From Plazaster borealis (taxonomy: Eukaryota; Echinodermata; Asteroidea; Forcipulatida; Labidiasteridae), in the NCBI GenBank assembly GCA_021014325.1, contig CM037472.1, positions 186,001 through 250,000 of the forward strand: a stretch of 64,000 nucleotides of DNA, given 5' to 3'. This document shows, in pieces, positions 42,266-54,200 of the stretch; within the stretch, counting starts at the first letter, position 1, and the number at the start of each line of letters is the position of its first letter. The position numbers were made by a program, and so were the translations under genes. Under the pieces are notes generated by a model that worked only from the letters and a program-made list of their open reading frames with translations, did not search any database and was not told the origin of the DNA.

Positions 42266-45200
42266 GTAGGTACTTTATTCGCGGGAAGTGTGGAATCAGA
42301 ATTTTGTCAAATATTGTATTATTGTAAAACTGGTTAATTTGTTAACTCTTTTTTTACTTTTTCACGACTACGTTACGTACATGACGTACGTCTGCTGCTG
42401 TCCCTGAGTTTTGTCAGACAGACCGGTACGGAATGTTGTGCATCTGTGACGGAATTGTTTGTACATAGACCCTTCCCCCCCCCAACATTCCTTCGTTCAA
42501 TCATAGTATGTTAACGTCCTCAGTTATATTGTAACTAGTATAACTTACTTTTATTATATAAGAAGTTTGAATTTGATACTAAATTTTAAAACATGTTAAA
42601 CCTTGCAATGTACAAATCCAGATGTATCCTACATAGTGACCGGTTTTCGGGCTACTATAGCTTTTTCTTTGAATTGAAAAAAAAAAACTAATGCAATGTA
42701 TCAACTGATGTCCTAATTACCTTCTTTGGTTTATAAGAAGTATGCAAACATACATTAAAACTTGATGGACATTGAAACTTTCACACCACGCACCGATCTT
42801 CGATGACTTCAATAGCGTCCCTTTTATTTTGAGTGTTACCTGTTTTCAAGGCAAACAAGAAAGTATGGTGTCCCGGTGAAGCCATACGTGGAAGAAACAT
42901 CTGCAGTGACTACAATAGTTGCGATAAGGTAACCCTCCCGACGGCGATAGCCGGAGGGTTACGAGCCAAGCTCGAGCGGCAAACGGCAATCTGGTCCAAC
43001 ACGTACAATTTGGACAGCGAGTCAGCGGATTTGCTCCATTTTTACCACTTTTGAAAATCATGACACAAATTCTAGGAACACGAACTTGATCCTCAATGTC
43101 TAATGAATTCTTCCATATCACTCAAAACACCATTGAGGAATATTTTGAAGAAAAAGGACAAAAACTTACCAGATCCCCGAGCGAAAGAGTCACCACACGC
43201 GCAGCGCTGAGACCGTTGACCCCGTTGACCTGCACACACAGCCGAAGCTCCGCCCCACTCAGATTCAAATTCTCAACCTGGGACATTTTTGACTCTTTCA
43301 CTCGGGGATCTGGTAAGTTTTTGTCCTTTTTCTTCAAAATATTTCCTCAATGGTGTTTTGAGTGATATGGAAGGATCCATTAGACATTGAGGATCAAGTT
43401 TGTGTTCCTAGAATTTGTGTCAAGATTTTCAAAAGTGGTAAAAATGGAGCAAATCTGGTGACTAGCTGTCGAAATTGTACGTGTTGGACCAGATTGCTGT
43501 TTGCCGCTCGAGCTTGGCTCGTAACCCTCCGGTTATCGCCGTCAGGAGGGTTACGTCATCGCAACTATGACTACAAGTGTTCTGTGAGACTTTGTGTATG
43601 ACTCTATAGCCAGCAGTTGTCTTCATTTTATTCAAAATAATTGTTATTTGATTTTTAAAATTACCATGGTAATTTGCAAAAACTAAAAAAATATATATAT
43701 AAAAAAAAGTGTAAATAATTCTTGGCTTTCAAATCTGATTTTTATTTAGTTTTGTGTCGTTTTATGTTTCTTAACATTTATAATAAAGTATACAAATAAA
43801 CAGTGATAATTGAATCACCGAGCCAATGTTTAAATTTTGATATTAATAATAATAATGACAAGAGGGTTACAAAAACAATTCTCCAGACTACTAGAAAATG
43901 ATATAAGGCACATGGCTTCTTTAAGCCTCTGTATTTTTTTCCCCGGAATGCTCAGCAGAATGTTCAGTCACATGATTTGATCATCGTGAATTGTGAATTG
44001 AAAAAGTGTTTGATGAAACTTCTTCGGTGGGCAATTTTTTCTTTTATGGCCCCGACAGTATGACATATTTTTGTACCTTGTAGAAATGCCTAAAATACCA
44101 CAACTTTTTGCATTTACAAGTGCAACTAGCCAGTGGAGCCTTACATGTTTCTAAATTTTGGTCGAAGGAGAGGAGACTCTTTGCTTGGCAAGTCAAACCA
44201 CAAAAATTGTATCTAGGGACTGTTAACATCGTGCGCAGAGAGGTAAAAGATTTGCCCCGATTTCAGGGGCACACCGAATACAGGACCTCCTACGATACTC
44301 GTTTATTAGACCAAGTAACTCACTGGGGCGCTGTACTTGTTTTTTTCAGAAATTTGGACATCTTCGGTCGTACTAGCACCCCAGCTACGTGTTGTATATT
44401 ACCACAGCGATTTTCAAATTGATATAAGTTGACACAAAAAATGACTCAGAATGACAAAAATACCTTCTTCTGTGTCTAAGATGCAACATCAGGCATTTAA
44501 ATGTACTCACAATTTTGTTTTGAGCTACAAATTTACGATTTTCGGAGAAACCACCGTGACGTCCAGCTCTCAGTTGGACCGACATTCATACTGTGTGCAC
44601 ACGCCGCAGCCCGCGATTGCTGTGGTAATATACAACGCGTAGCTTGGGCGCTAATGCGACCGCAGATGTCAAAATTGCAAAAAAAACGAGTACAGCGCCC
44701 CAGTAAGTTACTGGGTCTACTCGTTTATAAATATTGTTGTATTTATTTTGTGGTTCAAACTGTGTGTACACACATCCCCGAACACACACACACATACACA
44801 CTGGTCCCGAGAAAAGAGCAAAACATACTATTGTAAACCATAACTCGCGTTTCATTTCATTTCATTTATTAATTCTGGTTGTGAAGCCAAGGACTCTCAG
44901 AAAAGTGAACATAAATAATCACTATACTACTTTATACTAGCCAAAAATCCAATGGAAAAAAGACAAAGAACGAAATTTGAGTTTTTAGATGTGGGAGGAA
45001 AACCCTGGAGAAATACTCGGTGGGATTCGAATCGGGGTCCTAGAGGTGGAAGGTGAGGAAAGATACCACTACACCAACCCAACCGCCCAACCGTTTCGTT
45101 TATTCCACAACTCCAAAACTTTACTGCAAGAACAAGCATTATCTGAATCTCCTCTTACTAACATTGACAAATTATCGAAATCGGAGACACACTACCTGTA

Positions 45201-48200
45201 CAGTTTTGTAGATGTTGAAAATAAGGAGCAATCCCTAAATTTCTGTCTGCACAGCCGTGCGTGAAGCTCCCATTCAAATTCGTGCTAGACCTGTCAATCA
45301 ACTCACAATAGAAATCTTTGTTAATCTTCAGAAAATACCCCCCAAAACCAGAATTTGTTTTTTGTGCTTGGAATGAATTTGGCTTCAAGAGGAACTGAGA
45401 AAATTTAAACGTCAAGATGTAGCAGATGAATCTCCGCATTCTCTAAATTATTTTGGTTTTTTGTTTTGTTTTTAATAATTTTTAAGTTTTCTTAGTAACA
45501 TTTCGCCAATCAAATTTGCAGCTAAATATAAGGTGAGCTTTTCAGCAAGAAAGCTTACATAGGCCTACCTATCAAAGTTATATTTGTGAAATTTTGGGGC
45601 AGTTTGATTGAAACCCTTCAGACTGGAAGACTTTCTAGCATTTCACGGTTGTCACAAGACCATCCTTTTACGTGGTCTTGGATTTTTAAATTAGCACCTT
45701 CTCACCAACACTCCATAAAATAACCCGGACAAAATAATAGGACAAGGAGAGATTAGGATACACAAGAACAATTAACAATTACCATTTATTTAAACTGAAT
45801 AATACTGGCGACTATACAACTAACTACAATCACAAATCGGTATTTAAATACAATGCAAGTATAAACACAACTTATCAAATGCCGGCTCAACTCAATCAAC
45901 TAAAATGAACAAGTAAACCTCAAGGGTGAGCAGTGGCTTCATGGGTCCTCCCTCATCTCAGGCCTCTATAGTGGCAGGGCTCGCCTTGCCGTGTCTGGCG
46001 GAGTGACCTCCCGTCTCTCTTCCTTCTGGTGGTTGCTCTAACCCAAGTTCCAAAACCCTGGTTTTGGCTGAGGTGACGAAGCTGCAAGACCATAGTCAGC
46101 TTTTCAGCTCTCTGACCAGTAGTAGTCTCTGTGAGTTGCTATCTAAGCTCTCATACTCGAGTACTGGTACAATAAACTGAAACTATCCCCTTTACACGGG
46201 TGTTACTCCAGGGCCTCAAATTGCCCAGCGTGACTTCGTCTTTCTTTGCAGCCAAGTGCCTCACCAACGTCCTTCCCTTGCCTTATATACCACGGTTTGA
46301 GGAATTTGAAAACTATTCAAAAACTATTCAAAACCTCTGTTCCATTACGGAATTCATTAGTGACCACCTTGTACTTACAATACTACAACTTATTTAATCA
46401 CCTCGAATCATTTATAGGGCTCCCTCTCTGGGTACTCACGGCCCAACCCAAAATTGAACATCCTTCTTCATCATGCTTGCTTACCATGGCCCAATTTTAT
46501 AGAGCTGATTAAGCAGATAGTATTGCTTGACGATTTCCTGCTAAGCATAACTACACATGATACCAGTCACAAATGAAATGGTATGTGGAATGGTAATTTG
46601 GCTGGTAACCTTATTCTAGTATTAAGAGCAATTTTTTTTTTAAAATTTTGCTTAGCTACTATTACTTGTGCCTAAAGAATCCATTAGTTGCCGTAAGGAG
46701 ATTGTAACCATTGATCCTTCCAGGGGTCATAGACCATCGACCCTCCGGAGATTGTAACCATTGATTCTTTAAGGGGTCATAGACTGTCAACCATCGCGAA
46801 ATTGTAACCATTGATCCTTTCAGGGGTCATAGACTGAAGACCATCAGAAGATCATAACCCTTGATCCTTCCAGGGGTCATAGACCGTCGACCATCAGGAG
46901 ATTGTAACCATTGATCCTTCAAGGGGTCATAGACTGTCGACGGTCAGGAGATAGTTACCCTTGATCCTTCCAGGGGTCATGGACTGTCGACCGTCAGGAG
47001 ATTGTAACCCTTGATCCTTTCAGGGGTCATAGACTGAAGACCATCAGAAGATCATAACCCTTGATCCTTCCAGGGGTCATAGACCGTCGACCGTCAGGAG
47101 ATTGTAACCATTGATCCTTCAAGGGGTCATAGACTGTCGACGGTCAGGAGATCGTTACCCTTGATCCTTCCAGGGGTCATGGACTGTCGACTGTCAGGAG
47201 ATTGTAACACTTGATCCTTTCAGGGGTCATAGACTGAAGACCATCAGAAGATCATAACCCTTGATCCTTCCAGGGGTCATAGATCGTCGACCGTCAAGAG
47301 ATTGTAACCATTGATCCTTTCAGGGGTCATAGACTGAAGACCATCAGAAGATCATAACCCTTGATCCTTCCAGGGGTCATAGACCGTCGACCGTCAGGAG
47401 ATTGTAACCCTTGATCCTTCCAGGGGTCATAGACCGTCGACCATCAGGAGATTGTAACCATTGATCCTTCAAGGGGTCATAGACTGTCGACGGTCAGGAG
47501 ATAGTTACCCTTGATCCTTCCAGGGGTCATGGACTGTCGACTGTCAGGAGATTGTAACACTTGATCCTTCCAGGGGTCATAGACTGAAGACCATCAGAAG
47601 ATCATAACCCTTGATCCTTCCAGGGGTCATAGATCGTCGACCGTCAAGAGATTGTAACCATTGATCCTTTCAGGGGTCATAGACTGAAGACCATCAGAAG
47701 ATCATAACCCTTGATCCTTCCAGGGGTCATAGACCGTCGACCGTCAGGAGATTGTAACCCTTGATCCTTCCAGGGGTCATAGACCGTCGACCATCAGGAG
47801 ATTGTAACCATTGATCCTTCAAGGGGTCATAGACTGTCGACGGTCAGGAGATAGTTACCCTTGATCCTTCCAGGGGTCATGGACTGTCGACTGTCAGGAG
47901 ATTGTAACACTTGATCCTTCCAGGGGTCATAGACTGAAGACCATCAGAAGATCATAACCCTTGATCCTTCCAGGGGTCATAGATCGTCGACCGTCAAGAG
48001 ATTGTAACCATTGATCCTTTCAGGGGTCATAGACTGAAGACCATCAGAAGATCATAACCCTTGATCCTTCCAGGGGTCATAGACCGTCGACCGTCAGGAG
48101 ATTGTAACCCTTGATCCTTCCAGGGGTCATAGACCGTCGACCATCAGGAGATTGTAACCATTGATCCTTCAAGGGGTCATAGACTGTCGACGGTCAGGAG

Positions 48201-51200
48201 ATAGTTACCCTTGATCCTTCCAGGGGTCATGGACTGTCGACTGTCAGGAGATTGTAACACTTGATCCTTCCAGGGGTCATAGACTGAAGACCATCAGGAG
48301 ATCATAACCCTTGATCCTTCCTGGGTTAATAGACCGTCGACCGTCAGGAGATTGTTACCCTTGATCCTTCCAGGGGTCATGGACCTTTGACCGTCAGGAG
48401 ATTGTAACCCTTGATCCTTTCAGGGGTCATAGACTGAAGACCATCAGGAGATCATAACCCTTGATCCTTCCAGGGGTCATTCACTGTCGACCGTCAGGAG
48501 ATCGTAATCCTTGATCCTTTCAGGGGTCATAGACTGAAGACCATCAGGAGATCATAGCCCTTGATCCTTCCAGGGGTCATAGACCGTCGACCGTCAGGAG
48601 ATCCTCACCCTTGATGCTTCCAGGGGTCATGGACCGTCGACCATCAGGAGATCTTAACCCTTGATCCTTTCAGGGGTCATAGACCGTCGACCGTTGGGAG
48701 ATTGTAACACTTGATCCTTCCAGGAGTCAGAGACCGTAGACTGTCAGGAGATCGTAACCCTTGATCCTTCAAGGAGTCATAGACCGTTGACCATCAGGAG
48801 ATCGTAACCCTTGATCCTTCCAGGGGTCATAGACCGTCGACCGTTGGGAGATTGTAACACTTGATCCTTCCAGGAGTCAGAGACCGTAGACTGTCAGGAG
48901 ATCGTAACCCTTGATCCTTCCAGGGGTCATAGACCGTCGACCGTTAGGAGATTGTAACACTTGATCCTTCCAGGAGTCAGAGACCGTAGACTGTCAGGAG
49001 ATCGTAACCCTTGATCCTTCAAGGAGTCATAGACCGTTGACCATCAGGAGATCGTAACCCTTGATCCTTTCAGGGGTCATAGACCGTCGACCGTTGGGAG
49101 ATTGTAACACTTGATCCTTCCAGGAGTCAGAGACCGTAGACTGTCAGGAAATCAGAACCCTTGATCCTTCCAGGGGTCATAGACTGTCGGCTGTCAGAAG
49201 ATCGTAACCATTGATCCTTCCAGGGGTCATAGACCATCGACAGTCAGGAGATCTTAACCCTTGATCTTTTCAGGGGTCGTAGACTGTCGACGGTCAGGAG
49301 ATCGTAACCCTTGATCCTTCCAGGGGTCATAGACTGTCGGCTGTCAGGAGATCATAACCCTTGATCCTTCCAGGGGTCATAGACTGTCGGCTGTCAGGAG
49401 ATCGTAACCCTTGATCCTTCCAGGGGTCATAGACCATCGACAGTCAGGAGATCTTAACCATTGATCTTTTCAGGGGTCGTAGACTGTCGACTGTCAGGTT
49501 TCATATTCACACCACTTTGTTGAACAATAATTACAAATCTGCAAGCTACTGATTGAGAATGTTACCTCTACACCCCTCCCCCCCTCTGGTCTCCTTCTTC
49601 ATTATTCATCCCTTGCTTTCAGTGTGCTTTCAGCCTCTCTCTCTCTCTCTCTTTTAATTTCTTTCCACTTGAGTTTTCTATTACACCATGGGCCGATTTA
49701 ACAAAGAGTTAAGACTTGTCTTATTTCGAGTTAGGACGAGTAACTCGTCCTAATTTGAGACGTGTCCTAGGAACGGTTTCACAAAAAATAAGAAGGGTTT
49801 AACTTATCCTAATTACCTTGGAATAGGCCCGGAACCCTTCCTAACTTAAGATCGGTATATGTGGGTCGTCTTAGCCAATGATTTTGTGTTATATTTGAAT
49901 GTTAACGTATGTTGCTTGATAAATAATGGCACTGCTACTGTTGGGTGACCGTGATGGGAGACGGGTATCCGTTAGGTAGTTTGAATGACAAGGAAATTGT
50001 CTGTAGATACAGATTTATGAGGTATGGCATACTACAACTGCTAGGCAGGGTTGGTGAACAAATACAACAACTTGAAACAAGGGTAATTAGAATACAGTAA
50101 ACAGGCTTTAAAAGTAATAATACTTGAAAATTAAACAGTTTATGCAATGACTGTCATCAATAAATAGCAATTGCATGCATACTAATGTAAAGCTAATGGC
50201 ACTAATGTAAAACGCACTGAAAAGTTATTGTAAAATGCCCTATATAAGAACTAATTATTATTGGTAGTATTATTATACTGCCACAAGAGTTGTACTAACG
50301 GACGTCATGACGCGTCAGCTCTCTAATCGGTCATCTTGGATCGTGAATGTGTGAAGGCCTACGGCCGTTGCATAAATGTAGTGAAACAAGTATAAAATAG
50401 CCCTTGCATTAGCGAATTCAGCCTCGTCCGAAAACTATTTTGTGGTTTTATATTATTTACGACTCTTCCTTCCTTCCTTCCTGTGAAGTGCAGCCTCGCA
50501 TATGTGAGGATAAATGCACTGCGTGTTTGCGCATGCGTCCAAGAAAAATAAGCAGGACATGCTGTCGAGTGCGGAAATTTTTAGTGTAAACAAGTGCAAG
50601 TAAAAACTGTTGGATATGGAGAGCTACTTAGATGGATGAGCCTTAAATGCAAGCTTCACATACAGCAATCCTGTAACTCTGACTGTAGTGTGTAGAAGGA
50701 ACGCTAGGACGCCCTCTGTTGGCAACACTAATTAATCATACAGATCGTCGACTTACATGACTCCATGATCGATAAAAGAGGAAAAATATCCAACACTGGA
50801 TGAACCAATCCTATTGATAACAACACCAGTTGAACCGGAGGCGTTACTTTACTGGAATACGAAGAGATTACAGCAGAAGAAGAATTACAACCGGAGATTG
50901 GATCGAAAAGAAGAATAAATTTCTGCACTGAAAACACTGACTGAACCATTCTAGTCGGACGCATGCACCACTAATATCTCATCCTGCTTAAGACGGGTAT
51001 TGTGAAATTGATTCTAGGATCAATCTTACGTAAGATCGATCTTACGGCTGGGATTCGTCCTAAATCCGTGGATCGTTCCTAAATTAGGAAGAGTTTTGTG
51101 AAATCGACCCCAGTTCACTTGTTTCTGTTGAAAACAATAATATTAACCTAAACTTTGTTCCAATATCTAAACTCAATTTAAACTTGATCATTAAATTAAA

Positions 51201-54200
51201 TCTCTTTTATGCAATTATCAAATTTACGATGTGTTTCTATTTTTTAGTTATGTTGAAAAATTACTTGTATTGAAGTTTATTCAAATTCTAGTGTCGAGTT
51301 AACTTTACATTATGTAAATGCTGCTAATCTCTACAGTGATATTACTTGTCATTAGATTTGCAACACTTAACATAAACTGACATAAAAAACATCTGCTTCC
51401 ATGACCAATACATGTATGTTTATTCATATTTTATAGATTAGGCAGAAAAGAGCCTTCCACTTTTAAATATATTCATATTGTTCTTGTAATAATGTAATTT
51501 TACAAAACATTACATGCTTCAACAACAGTAGATATATGCAGCTGCACATAACTCTCTGGACTGTAGATGTGTAGTTTCCCTGAAGAGGGAGGCATTGAGA
51601 TGCTGATTTGATATTCTGTTACCATTTCACTGCTAGTCCAATCAAAATTGTGATTTTCTAGTCATCACTTGTAATTTCCCAGGTAGTTTATTGAGCTTAG
51701 TGCATGTCTGTGTGTGTGTTGAGGAGTAATTGTAGAGTGCACTGTGCTAATGGAAGCACTTTGAGGTAGCGTGTCAATTATACAGCTTGATACTTGTAAA
51801 ACTGGACTGAGGCATATTGGATACTGTCTTGGGCAAATTACTCCTAATATCTTGGCAGAGGTAGAGCCGGAGAGCAAAGTGGATTGTCATGCCGGCCTGC
51901 AGCTCTGCCTCTTATCAGAAAAGGACTGATATAAGCTGATCTTATCCTAATATTGGCTCCTCTTCAAATGATGGTACAAAGATGACTGTGTGATCTACAT
52001 AGAGGCAGGAATCAAACTAGGATCAGCTACTGCTGAGAGCGGTGCTCTGTTGTGTTTCTTCTCTCGTGTCTCAGTTGTTATCGATCATCAGATGAGGATA
52101 AATGATCCCACCAGTATCAGAATGAATCGGGAGTTCTGAATTCACGTCAGTTTTGTAAACTTTGTCATCAGCTGTATTAACCAGAAACTAGATTTGAAGT
52201 ACTCACTGTGTACTCCTATCCCTTCGTGATGACAAGAAGAATATCTTCAACTGTTACTGATGAAATATGGGATTCTATCTTCAGGAAAGATGCCCATCTT
52301 AAGTATCAGAACAGTCTCAGTGATAGGGAAGATGATGAGAGACCATGTCAAGACAGTCAGGAGCAATTTATTAACAATTTAAAACAACTCAATGTTGGTG
52401 GACACACAGAGAAGAAAGATCACACTTTCATGTATGCTGATCAATCCCATGGATATTATCAAAAGAATCACAAATTACATAAAAAGGAAAGGTAGGTTGT
52501 GTTACAATGAAGCATTCCCTGTCAAGGTGTTGGGCATTAGAACCATGTAAGCGATGTTCTTTGTTAATAAATATGTTTGTTTGTTTGTTTGTTTTTATCT
52601 AACAGTGCACATGAAGGTAATTCCAAATGGTTAGATGCTCACTATGACCCAGTTGCAAATCTCTACACCTTCTCGTCTTGCATGAGTAAGTATTACAAGG
52701 TACTATTATCATTACATCCCATGGAGTATGAGGAGAAATGCTTCAACTTGATGTTTGTTTAACTCCTTTGAGGGGTTCTTGGGATCTTTCTTACCAAACC
52801 ACAGACCATTCAGTAACTCAACACCCAAACTGTTGGACTCTGATTATGGTGGTATGCCTGATTCCTTGTAAAGCACAGTCCTCAGTCCAACACCATTCAG
52901 TAACTCAACACCCAAACTGTTAGACTGTGATTATGGTGGTATGCCTGATCCCTTGTAAAGCATGATAAGTTTACTAATGCAGTCCTTAATCCAACACCAT
53001 AATTTTAGTTACTCAACACCCAAACTGTTGAACTCTGATCATGGTGGTATGCTTGATCCTATGTAAAGCATTTATTCAGTTTACCAGTAGGCCTACAGTC
53101 CTCGGTCCAACACCATTCAGTAACCCAACACCCAAACTGTTGGACTCTGATTATGGTTGTACGCCTGATCCAACAAAATCAAACAAACAGTTTTGTTGTG
53201 TTTGGAGCTGTTTAAAGTTTGAGTTTGAAATGATTGAGTTAGTAATCATAGCTATATACGTGTAGCACATCGTAGCTGGCTTGTATTAAACCCTCAATTC
53301 CCATGAAATAAAACCTCAGGAAATTGTTGGGAATTTCAATTCAACCACCACCCTTTCACACTTGCTGCTTTTTTCCTGGGAGACATTATACTCGGTATGC
53401 AAACCCCAGGGTAAGCAAATCAAGTGTTAACGGGTCAATAAAACTATCACCAGAATTTCTTGGTAATTTTGTCTAATAAAAAGTGGCTATAGGTAATATG
53501 TTTTCAATGGTACATGTGTGTTATGTTTGCTGCTATACAATCCTTTTTTCCATTTGAAGTGTTGTGTGTACAGCCAAGATAGTCAAAGACTAGTCACTCA
53601 TTATATAATTCTTCTTAATGTATGCAGTAGCCTTGGCAAGAAATAAGGTAGATAATGACTGATCTGTATCAACACACAACACACAGTGTAGATCTATCCA
53701 TAAAGACACAACTTGAAAGCGTCTTATGTATGGTAGTGTATCTGCAGAAACATGCACAGATTAATAATTTGAAAGCAAATTTTAAGCAGTTAGAAATGAA
53801 TGTTTGTGAGGAAAGTCTTTTATCACCAGAGGGAAATGGGTCCAACTCTGTTGTGTTGTGGAGCTTGCTAATTCTTTGCTCAAATTAAATGCCAACGTAA
53901 AAACTGGGGGTTATTTTATCCTTGAGCATCAAGCATCTTGACTTTTTAAATTAAAGATTATTTCAGTTTTAAGAATTGAAGTTTAGACAAGCATCTTAAA
54001 AGATGCCCCTTTAGTTCTGTTTAGAATAGGAAATTGGAATACAAGTTTAATCGGGCATGATACCAAAGCAAAACTCTTGGCATAACACGTCCTCCATAGT
54101 CCAGCCTACTCCATATTTGCATTTTTATCTCTTGTCCTTTTTTCATTACTTACATCTATTGTCATACTCTTGCTCCTTGTGATTTTTTGATGTGAAAATT

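Noticed and set aside
44108..44836. Open frames of 104 and 111 residues
   Set aside because: They run through inverted repeats of the Mutator-like element and its flanks, with no splice or family support.
45715..46480. Solo LTR
   Set aside because: A TATA-like motif and GC shift are present but terminal TG..CA and a flanking duplication were not found.
46695..49497. CRISPR-like array
   Set aside because: The repeats are contiguous 50-bp units with no unique spacers, in a eukaryotic intron.
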